DNA of 64,000 nt from Tenodera sinensis (lineage: Eukaryota; Arthropoda; Insecta; Mantodea; Mantidae), in contig CM060963.1 in the NCBI GenBank assembly GCA_030765045.1, positions 71,226,617 through 71,290,616 on the forward strand, given 5' to 3'. Below are positions 10,130-20,229 of the stretch, one piece after another. The notes below the pieces were generated by a model that worked only from the letters and a program-made list of their open reading frames with translations, made no database searches and had not been told where the DNA came from. Positions within the stretch are counted from its first letter, which is position 1, and every line of letters begins with the position of its first letter. The position numbers and the translations under genes are program-made.

Positions 10130-10530
10130 TTGTGTTCATGCCAGTCAAAATAAGCTGCTATAGTGCATTCTTGGATTGTTCAAAGTGAACTGTGTCTTAC
10201 AAGGCCCTGCCAGTTGTGAGGTGAAAGATGTTGGATTTTTGAATGCTCAAAGTTGATACAAGAGTTCACCGTCAACTAAAGGAAGTATATGGTGACAATA
10301 ATGAAAATAAATATGAGAAAAAAATGTGAAATGCTCAATAGTGGAGAAACAAATATGCATGATGAAACTCTACCAGGTTGTCCTTACTTTTCACACTATT
10401 TTAAAAATCAAGTAATCAACAAAATTATGCAAGACATGCATAATCAGCTACAGATTTCACTCAGATGTATTTATTGTTCCTTACTTGGTGAATTTGCATC
10501 TGAACATCTTGATTTAATAGGTTGGTGAGA
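10130..10530 (+). pseudogene. mariner-like transposase N-terminus, fossil
   Basis: The translation carries the spaced pattern FLNAQ, H.QLKEVYG, M...KCEMLNSGETNMHDE..PG.P typical of the DNA-binding half of mariner/SETMAR-type transposases. Frameshifts and stops separate the parts and the catalytic half is absent. It lies upstream of an integrin exon, so it sits in an intron of that gene. Confidence 0.7.
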
Positions 10531-10963
10531 ATTTTAATGTTCATGGTCAGATATAAAAAATACATAGGTACCTACATAACAGGTATTTTGTGGAGAAATA
10601 AAGTAAGCCTCAGTTTTGTAAGTGACATGTTATTTTTCATTTGTTTTTTTATTTATTAAAGTCAAATGGTCCTGGATTACCCTGTAGGTTATATTTTATT
10701 TTCTTATTGGAAAGGGATATTCTTGACATCACTTTTGAAAAGAACAAATGTTCTAAAAATACCCATCTGGCGAATATTGAGGACTGGCTGAAATACTGAA
10801 TATTTTAGACTAGTTTCTGATTAAAATGTTTAAAAAACCAAAAAACAGTGAAACAATACATGTTATCTATACATATTCTGAGTTTGTCCATTACCAAAAA
10901 TGCTTTTGCATTTATTTTATTCTTTGCTGTCAAAGTCCTAATGTATGTTTGGAAATGTTATAG
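10531..10963 (+). other. Intron sequence before the integrin exon
   Basis: AT-rich sequence with no coding or repeat signal that I recognise. It ends in the acceptor ATGTTATAG before 10964. Confidence 0.4.
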
Positions 10964-11197
10964 TTGGGAAACAACAATGCTGCTAAAGTATCAACACTGC
11001 TGGCCACCAGACTAACAAAACTGCCATATATAGGAGCACCAAATCAAGCAAATCTTCGCACTGAAGAAGTGTTCACAGAATTGGTATCAACAGACACTGC
11101 ACCACTGAGGCCAGAAGTGGTGCCTCTTTGGGTTGTGGTACTCTCAGCATGTGCTGGAGCTATCATCCTTATGTTGCTTGTGTTCCTCTTATGGAAG
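10964..11197 (+). CDS. Integrin alpha subunit, exon encoding membrane-proximal ectodomain and transmembrane helix
   Basis: Cell-surface receptor subunit that pairs with a beta chain to bind extracellular matrix. The exon is bounded by a TATAG acceptor and a GTAAGG donor and starts and ends in phase 0 (78 codons). It gives the end of the extracellular stalk (NNNAAKVSTLLATRL...), then a hydrophobic helix (PLWVVVLSACAGAIILMLLV) ending in LLWK at the inner membrane face. The next exon begins CGFFKR, so the hallmark KxGFFKR is split exactly by the intron. Residues after the helix suggest the laminin-binding (PS1, alpha3/6/7) branch, but this short piece does not settle it. The ligand-binding propeller lies left of the window. 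Confidence 0.88.
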
Positions 11198-11722
11198 GTA
11201 AGGACCTCCTTAATCTTAATCTTCATTAGCTGTCAATCTATTTACAAAAATTTTGGGCATTGTCAAGGAATACAGTTAAATGTCCTGTTATCTGCTATGT
11301 AATAGAAATGGATTACAATTTCTGTGCTAAAATACCTGTACATCTTAAAAAATCAGGATTATTTATAGAGATTCTATTTTTTACATTCACAATAAAAGTG
11401 GAAAATTAATTATTGATCAAAGAAAAGTTTTTCTGATCGCAATACTCATCTCTAACAAACCAGAATTTATTAAATTTTTATCACAAAGTTTTGTAGCACA
11501 TATCATCAAGTTTTTGACAGTGAAATTTATTATTAGCAAATTTTGTTTAACATTTACATTTTATAACTTTTGAACTTGCAACACACAAATGGTGATAGTA
11601 AATCTTCAAAACTTATTCTGCCAGTAATTTGGTAAATGGTGCAGAATCAGTGCTTAATGTAAATTTGTTTTTATAATATAAAATTGTGTAATCCCTTCAC
11701 TAATAAATCTCTGTGCTACAGT

Positions 11723-11971
11723 CATGAGCGTCGGCAGACTTTTTTCCAGGGGGGGGGCCACATGTTGGAAATTTGCAATCATATAGTATTAATTCATTAT
11801 TTTATTGTCAAAATTTATATTTGTTGCATATAGCCGTATTGATTTATACTAAATAACAATTTTTCTTAATTAAAATAATAGTTTAATAGTCAGTAATTGA
11901 TTGCACATTAAGTTCACCAACTTCCAAGGGGGGCCCGCAGCCCCCCCTTGCCCCCGTTCGTGACGCCCATG
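11723..11971. mobile_element. hAT-like MITE, 249 bp, with 8-bp target duplication
   Basis: GCTACAGT at 11715-11722 is repeated exactly at 11972-11979. Between them the element starts CATGAGCGTC and ends GACGCCCATG, imperfect terminal inverted repeats, with G-rich and C-rich tracts just inside. The 8-bp duplication points to hAT-type mobilisation. No coding capacity. Confidence 0.75.
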
Positions 11972-12213
11972 GCTACAGTAACATGTTATCCAACATTGGT
12001 ATAAATAATAATGGATAATTTAAATTTATGGATTTTTATATTAGTATAATGTATTATATTTTTCAAGGTAACTGAGTAGAATAAAATTGTGGTAATTGAA
12101 ACCATAATCTGTTATGAAATACACAAATATAGGTTACTATTATATTTTTAATTTTGGACTAATTGTGATTTAGGTACTTTTTAATAGAATATTAATAGTT
12201 TATATAGCATACA

Positions 12214-12545
12214 ATGACTGCCTCTGTAGTGCAGTTGGTAGTGCACCTGCCTCTGGCATGGAGGACCTGGGTTCAATCCCCAGTACTACCGGCATGGGAT
12301 TTTTTTCCCACTGGGAGGTCTGATACAGGGTGCACTAAGCCTTGTTAGATCCCTGAGGAGCCAACTGAGGAGCTATCCTGATAGAAAGGTAGTGTCCCTA
12401 AAAGGTCAAGTGGTCACCTTATGGTCAGGGGAATTGGCGTGCTAACCTCTACCACCCCCAACTTGCACTCCTCCATGACCTTGGCTGCAGCTGGGAGATG
12501 CAACATCCAGACGATGAGGGTAACCTCTATATATAGGAGATGCCC
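12214..12545 (+). mobile_element. tRNA-derived SINE
   Basis: The head resembles a tRNA gene, with an A-box-like GTAGTGCAGTTGGTAGTGCA and a B box GGGTTCAATCC. About 250 bp of non-tRNA body follow (ACTGGGAGGTCTGATACAGG and onward). Arms do not pair well enough for a functional tRNA. The body ends near a short TATATATA tract. Confidence 0.7.
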
Positions 12546-12833
12546 TAGAGAAAAAATATAGTACACAACACAAATATAGAAGCTGCTTGATTACTTCACT
12601 TCTCCAAGGACTATATAATGCAAAACAGACATGGAGAACCATAATATTGTGACTTTGGTGGGTGTAAAGTAAAGAAGACAGATGTAGTCGAGATAAAGAA
12701 ACACTTTTATTTCTGTAAACAGTAACTTTGTACACTCGTTGCAACAGCACGAAAGTCTCTACCGATTCACCAACAGCACGGCTCCGAATTAGTAACACAA
12801 AAACAAAAACTGTCCCTTCTCACACTTTACCAC

Positions 12834-12841
12834 TATTTATA
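12834..12841 (-). promoter_or_regulatory. TATA box of the heat-shock-type module
   Basis: TATAAATA on the - strand, 14 bp downstream of the nearest heat-shock element. Confidence 0.55.
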
Positions 12842-12855
12842 TCTCCCAGGCACTA

Positions 12856-12878
12856 TTCTGGAAACTTCAGGAAAGTTC
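12856..12878. promoter_or_regulatory. Heat-shock element, five perfect alternating pentamers
   Basis: TTC at 12856, GAA at 12861, TTC at 12866, GAA at 12871 and TTC at 12876, each separated by exactly two bases. This is the consensus array for HSF trimers. Confidence 0.7.
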
Positions 12879-12903
12879 AGTTATTGCAGTGAAATACAAA
12901 GCA

Positions 12904-12916
12904 GAAAATTCCAGAA
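12904..12916. promoter_or_regulatory. Second heat-shock element, three perfect pentamers
   Basis: GAA at 12904, TTC at 12909 and GAA at 12914 with two-base spacers. A degenerate fourth unit (CTC) follows at the right spacing. Confidence 0.6.
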
Positions 12917-14057
12917 GTCTCTATCCCTTTCTCTCTTTCGGCAAGCGCCCCAACAATGCGGCCATTCTCTGTCTCTGTTATAAGAATTAAAGGACAAAAT
13001 CAAGAGAAATACGGGCAATTAGTCAATGTGAACTTTTCCAAGTAAACTAGAATTGTTTTTGGAGATTTAACGAATGTGTTCATATTGAAGGTCATCAGTT
13101 TCAACATCTCTTGTGATGCAGGTAAGTCTTATGTAAGTACAGTAGATATTTTGGGTGCAGAAGAATAAACCTTATACCAAAACATCTGTTCTGACCATTG
13201 CTAAACATTCAGTCAGAACAGGAATCAACAAATAGGTCATTGCAATTACAGAAATGATGTCACTGAATGCAACTCGGCATACATATATGTCATTCACAGT
13301 TCAACAAGGGGATTTCGAAAGCCACAGTGGCGGAGTAAGAGCTTCTCTAATGCACATTTTACTTTATATACATATGTTTAATACATGTATACAGACTGAG
13401 CAGGCTTTAACATTAATTTTTCATGTTCTTCACTTGAATATATTTAACATTAATTCATAAGTACATACTGATGTCAACAGGGCATGTAGGGTTTCATCTA
13501 CCAATCGCGATCTACTGTTAGGTTTTTATAACCTTCATTTTAGAAAAAACAATTGCTATATGTTGGGCTAAACATAGTACTAATATTTGCAGTATGTTAC
13601 TGAATTTGGAAGTGTTGCCATACCCAGTTGTCTAAATAAATCTAAACCAGCCTTATTTTGTAATTGTGATTTCAAAATTGTGTTTGTAAATTCACAACAT
13701 CAATTTGTAATTGTGGTTTTACTATATAAATGTCCATGTGAAAGGATTTGCAAAAAGTTGAGTCATGATTCATTACTTTGAGATCATAAAACCTTTTGTG
13801 CTACAACTTTTTTTTAACTTTGCTAACATACCTTACATAAATATGTAAGAAGGTTCCTTTGTGTTTTCGTGGTTTCCAAACAGCCATGCAGTTTACATTG
13901 CTGTTTGTGTACGTTAGAACCTGTGTTGTTTGTAGGAGACAGGGTGAAGCAGAGTGAAGTATTGCTTTGTGTCTTACTGTGGTATTACATCATATCATCA
14001 GCCGGTGCAGATTTGCCGACCCCTGAGTTAGAACACTCTTCATGTATAGTCTTTTAA

Positions 14058-14330
14058 ATTGCCATCCTCCATGATCTAGGGATAACAGGCTAGTCTCTTA
14101 TTTCTGAGGTCATGATTTCAAATCCCGCAGAGGACAAAGGATTTTTTCACATGTAAACATCGTTAACAGGGCTTGCTTTAGAAGGGAAGTAAAGCTGGTG
14201 CTCCTGTGTCAGATTTATGGCACATAAAGAAATCTCAACCTTGACAAAATTAAGTGGTCCTTCATACCCAATTTAGAATGGGAGGGTGGGAACCATAGCA
14301 GCTAGGATATCCATAAATAAAACTCAATTT
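14058..14330 (+). mobile_element. tRNA-like SINE, degenerate
   Basis: A weak tRNA-like head (CTAGGGATAACAGGCTAGTC...) with a B-box-like GATTTCAAATCCC is followed by a body with TGGCACATAAAGAAATC. No poly(A) tail or clear duplication was found. Confidence 0.4.
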
Positions 14331-14925
14331 TAATTTCTATTCAAGTTTTGTAAATCTGAGTTATTACAATGCAGAGGTTCTGAAAGAAACCTGTTGAAGT
14401 TGTAGCTAATAATTAGAGCTTTTTGGGTTACCAGTCATGTAATATCTATAGCACAGTATAGTCTCGACAATGATCACAGAATTTTATTTGATGAGGTCAT
14501 GGTTTTACACTGTAGTAACTGACATTATGACAGACTCATAAAAGAGGCAATAGAAATTACATTAGAGACAAATAATTTTAATAAGCACAACGGCCTACAA
14601 CTGAGCACAGCTTGGATGGGAATACTTGAAAGAAGGCCATGATTTTGAGATGGCCATTTATTTCTTATGCAGCTCCCAATGAAGGCCACAAGTTTTAGGT
14701 GGACATTTATTTATTATTATTAGTTCCCTGATGGTCATGGAGTTAAATATGGCTGAAAGCTCAAACAATTTTATGGATATTACAGAGTTGGTAACCCAAG
14801 AAGCTCTAATTAGTAATCATCACCGTGAAAGCTTCAAATCCTATGCTGTAGTTAATAATCAATGTGTATTATCTGCAAAGTTCCGAAAAATTTCCATAAT
14901 AATTCAACTTTTGTTTTATTTTCAG

Positions 14926-15021
14926 TGCGGATTCTTTAAGAGAAACCGACCAAGTGATGCACCTGAGAAAGAGCCTTTGAATCGAAATGGACATTATCAG
15001 CCAGGAGATGAAGCTTTGTGA
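14926..15021 (+). CDS. Integrin alpha subunit, last exon (cytoplasmic tail)
   Basis: After the TTTTCAG acceptor the exon encodes 31 residues and a TGA. It begins CGFFKRNRP, completing the conserved membrane-proximal clasp that contacts the beta-subunit tail. The tail is short and polar with EKEPLNRNGHYQ and ends DEAL. The phase joins the preceding exon (10964-11197) exactly. The short tail without catalytic motifs is normal for alpha chains. Confidence 0.9.
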   Translation, partial: CGFFKRNRPSDAPEKEPLNRNGHYQPGDEAL

Positions 15022-15940
15022 TGTGTTTAACTGTGATGCTTAAAAGTCATAAACATAATTTCTAAGTGCCACTTGAACAATGTGAAGTTGCGATGAGAAG
15101 CTTAACCATTGCAATCAATAGAAGCGTGTGTAAATATTACAGTTCGAAAACATTTGTCAGTACTGAACAATTCAATTTTTATGTTGGATCAACATAAATG
15201 TGAAATGCTGGGCATTTTGTATAGCAGAAGTGTTTGAGATAACCATTTATCTCATGAGCCTAAGTGTTTGAAAGTCTTTTTGATAATAAGTGCCATTGCA
15301 GTATAAAATGTCTGCTCTTTAAGAGATGTATAGCTAATTTTTCTAATAGTTGTATAAACTTAAATGCACAAGAATAACAGCAGCAGACATTCTATCAGAG
15401 ACTATTGACATTCTATTAACAGCTTACCAAATGGTAATAGAAGCTAAAAAATGAACTGTCCTTATTTATTATAGGTATTTCTAATAACATTTAGGGTAGA
15501 ACAAGAATGTGTAATATAACTGTTTGTACTTTGTGTAGTTATTATACTGAAAGCAAGTTAATCATAAGAAAGAACCAAACTACTGTTTGTTGTTAACCTG
15601 TAAATAGTAGCTTCATTTTATTATTTAATTTCTTTCTTTTTCCTTTAATTTGCTTTCTTTTCTCCTGATACCAACTGCACATGTATAATGCACATGATGC
15701 TCAATGAATAAGATCTGTTTAACTTCTAAGATCTTGAAACTTTGAATTTAATCCAGTATTATTTATGCTGCATCCAGTAACTATCAATGTTGGTCTTTAT
15801 TGCACTGTCTTTTATTATTGGTTATTGAAAGGTTACTGATACCAATAACCTGTTAAGTCTTGACAACACATAGCTCACCAACTCAAAAGCCATCATTATG
15901 CTTATTGCCATAAAATAAATTCAGCATTGGTATCTATGGA
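15022..15940 (+). other. Probable 3' UTR of the integrin alpha gene
   Basis: AT-rich sequence without repeats follows the stop. AATAAA at 15914-15919 is a candidate poly(A) signal, just before an unrelated repeat begins near 15970. The UTR end is inferred. Confidence 0.45.
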
Positions 15941-16718
15941 TGCTACATAATCAAATCATCCATTCCTTTTTACTTTCTCTACTAGTAAGTAGAGGAAATA
16001 TTGTATTCCACTCAAAAATTCGATTTCGAGATTTCATCATAAATATATGTTTTGAGACCCCCTGAATCCAAAAAAAGCATTTTTAGAAAAAGGTTCATGT
16101 GTGTGGGTGTGCGTGCACGTGTGCATGCGTGCGCGTATGGACAGCGTAACGCAAAAATGAAAAGTTGCTTAAAAACCAAAGTTAGTATTTAAGTTTAATG
16201 ACTTTCAAGGATACGACACAAAGATTTTGAAGAAAATAGCCCCACCCTAAACTAACCTTTACGTGGAAAATTTTTCAAAAATTTTTGTTTTCTTGAAAAT
16301 GGCTCTAACCCTTTTGATTAAAATGCCATATGTTTGAGATATTTTGATGACAAATAAAATTTATATTTTAAATTTTCTAGCTATAGCATATATAGTCCTG
16401 TTTACTCTGGATGACTTTTGAATAACTCGTAAACCATAAGAGATAGACAAAATCTTACTGTACAAAAAATGTAGATCTTGCTAAAACACAATTTATGTCT
16501 GAATACATTTTTTTGTAGAGTGAACCATTTTGGAAATATTCCTTGTTATTTGTGTCAGTTTCGGAAAACTTAAAACTTTCATGAAATGGAACATTGTTGT
16601 TCATTTTTTTGTATGCTAAGCATGCAAAGAGAATGGGATCTCAAAGCTTTAAAAGATTTGACTGTCGCTTAACCCTTTCAGTCCCGGTATGTATTCTAAG
16701 AAACATAGGCTTTTTTTA

Positions 16719-17055
16719 ATTTAAAAGGTGAGTTAATTAATAACACTGAACAACACTTACAACATATTTTTCCGGGGCACGTTTCGAAGGTTAACTTTCC
16801 TCCATTATCAACCGGACAATAACTGGGTTTCCCTGGTGTTTCATGGTGCAGATGGTGATGCTTCTTCTGGTGTTTCTTCTGGTGGCAGTTCAATGAACTT
16901 ACTGAAAATGTCTCTCTGAGGAAACACCATGAAACACCATGGAAATCCAGTTATTGTCCGGTTGATAATGGAGGAAAGTTAACCTTCGAAATGTGTCCCG
17001 GAAAAATATGTTGTAAGTGTTGTTCAGTGTTATTAATTAACTCGCCTTTTAAATT
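16719..17055. repeat. Foldback (long hairpin) element, about 130-bp arms
   Basis: Left arm 16719-16848 and right arm 16925-17055 are near-perfect reverse complements (for example AACTTTCCTCCATTATCAAC against GTTGATAATGGAGGAAAGTT) around a 76-bp loop. Transcribed RNA would form a hairpin of about 130 bp. The His-rich open frame on the - strand here is a by-product of the inverted repeat. Related modules occur near 46017-46250 and 57871-57940. Confidence 0.85.
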
Positions 17056-17379
17056 AAATTAATTACAACACTGTTTTCAAACTTCTATGAAAGGAAGATA
17101 GGCTTTTTTGCCTATTTGTAATACTTTTAATGATTTTTTCTGCTATATTCTTGTTATATTGTTTGTCACCAATTAAACATATGTATTTGAGATGTTCTGA
17201 ATTGTAGAAAATTATTTTTTTTACAATTTACATTTTAGTGTTTTTTTATAAGAAAAGAAGCAAAATCCATGCAACTGCAGTCAAATGATACCCCGTCATC
17301 ATCCATGTGTGCCATCATACCGATTATTTTACGTGAGCCCTCCCCGTCTTTTACCACAGGCACATTTGACTGCAGTTGC

Positions 17380-17450
17380 CGAGACTCGAACTCACAACCT
17401 CAGGCTTTGAGTGCATGGCCAGTGCACTACGTGTTGCCTCAACGATCATG
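17380..17450 (-). mobile_element. tRNA-like SINE fragment
   Basis: The - strand carries an A-box-like region and a B box (GTGAGTTCGAGTCTC). It is embedded in the repeat of 15970-17705 and is not a foldable intact tRNA. Confidence 0.4.
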
Positions 17451-17730
17451 GCTATTCAAGTCAGCAGGCTGAAGGTGTTTCAGACTGCCTAATCTAAACC
17501 GGTTTCGAATTATAGGAAGAACGGTATAAGTAGCAAAATAATTCGGTACTGAAAGGGTTAAAGCCTACGTAGTCTAATATTCCCCTTGCACCTATAAGGA
17601 AATAAACAATAAGATAATTTGTACAAATGTTTATCTCAGGTAACACGAAGAAGATATAGGAATAAGAGTTTGTAACAATGGTTAGGACAAGAGTAGAGAA
17701 AGTCATGTGGATGCAACACATCAAATTTTT

Positions 17731-18100
17731 TACTTTCTCTACCATTTATACATAATAATAGGCAGAAAAATTATTGCACTCCATCCAAAAATTTGATGCC
17801 AAGATTTCACCAGAAATATATGTTTTGAGATCTTAGTTAAAAAAAAGTGCCTGCATGCAAAATCACCCCACTCTCAACTATCCTTTACATGAAACATTTT
17901 TAGACATTTCTGATTTTTTAAAAAATGGCTCCAATTTTTTAATTAAAATACCATATTTAAGGATATTTACATGTCAAATAAAATATATATCTTGAATTTT
18001 TTGGGAATAGCCTGTGAAATCCTCTACATTCAGAAGAGGAATAAGGTACACTGTTCTGAAAACACATGTGGTCGCTTGTAATTTCTCTAGACTTTCCCCC
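17731..18100. repeat. Unclassified dispersed repeat, copy 2 (partial)
   Basis: Starts TACTTTCTCTACCATTTATA and shares ATATGTTTTGAGATC and later blocks with 15970-16480 and 30096-30840. Confidence 0.45.
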
Positions 18101-18289
18101 CCATTTTAGTCTCTAAGATATTTGTTATATTTGTCGACTTCAAAGAGGGATTCATTAATTCCATCACTTTCTGTTTCATTCTAAATAGATTGATACTTGA
18201 AATAAAACTTGCTCTTCCCATGTTCACTAATTTTATCATTTAATTTTTTGTTGTTGTTTGCAGTCAACTCTATGATGAAAGTTGTCTCA

Positions 18290-18398
18290 ATATACATCTC
18301 ATTGTCAGTGAAAAATATTGGAGAGCAAGAGGATTAATGACTTCATTGTCAGAAATCCAACATTAGCAAACAACAGCAACAACAACATCCCATTGTCT
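18290..18398 (+). mobile_element. LINE 3' end with CAA-rich tail
   Basis: GTGAAAAATATTGGAGAGCAAGAGG and onward translates as KYWRARGLMTSLSEIQ-H-stop, a C-terminal ORF2 signature, followed by an AACAACAGCAACAACAAC tail. Other copies lie at 19021-19090 (-), 52075-52180 (+), and a related family at 24351-24633. Confidence 0.6.
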
Positions 18399-19020
18399 TT
18401 AAGAGCACCATAATTTTGAATTTCTGAGCAGTCCAAGCATATAACCCCTCCAAAACTGTTTGCTGAACTCAAGTTTGATTTGTTTTCCATTTCTCAAATG
18501 TTGTTTTGTCTATACATCCTCCAATTAGGCTACCACACTTAATATTACACAATTTCCATTATTGTTATATTATTTCTCTAAAACTTGTCGCTGCCACTAT
18601 CATAACATTTGCTTGTTCAATAGAAGACCTAGCCCTATTAATTGATGTTTTAGACACTATTTTACACCTCTTTATTAACAAATTATCCAAGTTATTAATT
18701 CACTTTTAGAACATCCACTATCTGTGAAAGACATATTCAACAGATTATCAGCAATGCCAAGTACTATTGCACTCATTGTTACAGCATTCTTTAACTGTAT
18801 TATTGTAAGAAAAAAGAAACCCACAGGGAGCAGTAATATAAATGTTATGTTCATTGTCACGCTTCTGTCACACCATGCATAATAAACGTTTTTTAACTTC
18901 TCTTTTGTTGCTATGGGCTGTGCTGGTGATAAATTACATTAGAAATGGCATTATGAAGAAGCATAAGTGCATGTTTCTGGCAACTGCATTGAAATATTAA
19001 ACTGCTGAATTTTATGAAAT

Positions 19021-19090
19021 ATGTTGTTGTTAGCTAATGCTGGATTTCTGACAATGAAGTCGTTAATCCTCTTGCTCTCCAATATTTAAC
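19021..19090 (-). mobile_element. LINE 3' end, second copy
   Basis: Reverse complement of the 18290-18398 sequence: YWRARGLTTSLSEIQH-like end, then ACAACAACAT. Confidence 0.55.
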
Positions 19091-19139
19091 ATATTGATAG
19101 AGCAATAGCACTATAGTAACCGATTTTTAGAGAGCACCA

Positions 19140-19335
19140 TATTTTTATGTTTTGGCGGTCACATCGCTCTCTCACAACCCCCAGAATGTCTGGAGGACCA
19201 CACCTGTCGTTGGTTTACGGGTCTCACCGACCTGACCAGGAGACTTATCAAAATAAATTCACCAACCATATCCTCTGATTACCAATCAGAGGACGTATTA
19301 CATGCCATGACAGGTCAGCATGTTAGGGGTTAAGA
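19140..19335. other. Unrecognised CG-rich intergenic segment
   Basis: It has higher GC than its neighbours (GGCGGTCACATCGCTC; ACGGGTCTCACCGACCTGACC) and a short hairpin (CCTCTGATTACCAATCAGAGG). It may be a SINE body, but I found no second copy. Confidence 0.25.
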
Positions 19336-19864
19336 TTTTATAGAGAAATTAGAAATATGAAATATGGAAGAGCACATTCCTGGCAAAGAAGGAATCCTTA
19401 TTTCACAAGCCGAGGGAACTTCTTGATGAGAGAGGGAAATCTTACCCTTCCCATTAAGCTTAACCCTGGCCTAGTATCTAGACGAATCTTCAAGAATGTA
19501 TGGCTCAAGAACAAAAGCAAGATCTTAGGATTTTTAATTTTTTTTGTAAGCTACTGGTGACACTTATCTTTTCTCTCCTCCCTCCTGGGATGGTGTCTCT
19601 TGAAGTCTGATGTCACCCTTGGATATGTGCATCTATTGAGTGCTTTGGTGATGGAAGAGATGAGAGTATCTTGGACCTTAGCCTTGGTCCTATCCATGTG
19701 TATGAGTGTTATACTTTAACTTCGTTGTCCTGCTGTTTATGACTGTGGGTAAGTGTTCTTTGCTTGTTCTGAGTTTTAAATAATTTATTCTCAATACTCC
19801 TTCCGATTGCTAGTTTGCTCTACTTCTTTTAATTACATAAAGGCCACAATTTGTTTCAGAATAA

Positions 19865-20065
19865 ACTTGTATAATTATTTGAGAGGTAGAATTGGAACTT
19901 AAAAATTTAATGCCACAGCTGGGATTTGAACCACAGACCTTCTGCTTAGCAGACGGGTGCTCTAACCATTGAGCTACTGTGACAACCTGCCAGAATGGCA
20001 TTGAATTCTCAAACCAGTTCCTATTTTTCCTGGTAAACCACAAAGGCAGTCTCGCATCAGAGGTG
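19865..20065 (-). mobile_element. tRNA-like SINE (family with copy at 50827-51061)
   Basis: On the - strand there is an A box TAGCTCAATGGTTAGAGCA and a B box GGTTCAAATCC. The sequence is strongly similar to 50827-51010 on both sides of the tRNA-like part (CTGGGATTTGAACCACAGACC; AATGGCATT.AATTCTCAAACCAG). Confidence 0.7.
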
Positions 20066-20126
20066 ATTGCCCCAATGGTGACTTACTATTGCAAGTACTT
20101 TGTTCCAGGATTAAATAACCTTCAGA

Positions 20127-20222
20127 TGGTAATTATTATTTATGCCAACAAACTTACTGTTAGTGTTTTTAAACACACAAGCCATGTGTGGGCAATGTTG
20201 GCATAAATAAATAATAATTATA
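20127..20222. repeat. Short palindrome
   Basis: TAATTATTATTTATGCCAAC pairs with GTTGGCATAAATAAATAATAATTA, enclosing a segment also found in the SINE tail near 51020-51060. Confidence 0.5.
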
Positions 20223-20229
20223 TAATTAT

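Larger units (their letters stand above)
12658..12996 (-). promoter_or_regulatory. Compact heat-shock-type promoter, possibly a solo LTR
   Basis: Reading on the - strand: CT/GA-rich sequence (12925-12975), a heat-shock element at 12904-12916, a second at 12856-12878, TATAAATA at 12841-12834, about 150 bp of leader-like sequence, then AATAAA (plus TTTATT near 12710) with GT-rich sequence after it. HSE, TATA, leader and poly(A) signal within 340 bp is the layout of an LTR. The ends TGTGACTTT...AAAGGACA would fit TG...CA. No clean target duplication and no coding frame follow, so a relic hsp promoter is the alternative. Confidence 0.5.
11198..14925 (+). other. Last intron of the integrin alpha gene
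   Basis: A 3728-bp intron from GTAAGG to TTTTATTTTCAG. It contains a hAT-like MITE, a tRNA-derived SINE, the antisense heat-shock-type promoter and a second tRNA-like repeat. I see nothing convincing in 13000-14050 or 14340-14925. Confidence 0.85.
15970..17705. repeat. Unclassified dispersed repeat with TACTTTCTCTA ends, copy 1
   Basis: Starts TTTTACTTTCTCTACTAG and ends GAGTAGAGAAAGTCATGTGG. Its first 500 bp match 30096-30560 block by block (GTTTTGAGRCCCCCTGAATC, AACCATAAGAGA). It is interrupted by the foldback at 16719-17055 and a tRNA-like segment near 17380-17450. The inverted ends suggest a DNA transposon derivative. A GT/GC-rich purine-pyrimidine stretch lies at 16098-16138. Confidence 0.5.

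Noticed and set aside
12214..12290. Functional tRNA gene
   Set aside because: A and B boxes are present, but the acceptor and anticodon stems do not pair and a SINE body follows. The same reasoning applies to 19930, 50900, 60370 and 62480.
12442..12798. 118-codon - strand frame downstream of the heat-shock-type promoter
   Set aside because: It lacks an ATG near the start, runs through the SINE and has no recognisable domain; not an hsp coding region.
16696..16893. His-rich small protein (HQKKHHHLHH)
   Set aside because: It lies in the arms and loop of the foldback and is explained by repeat sequence.
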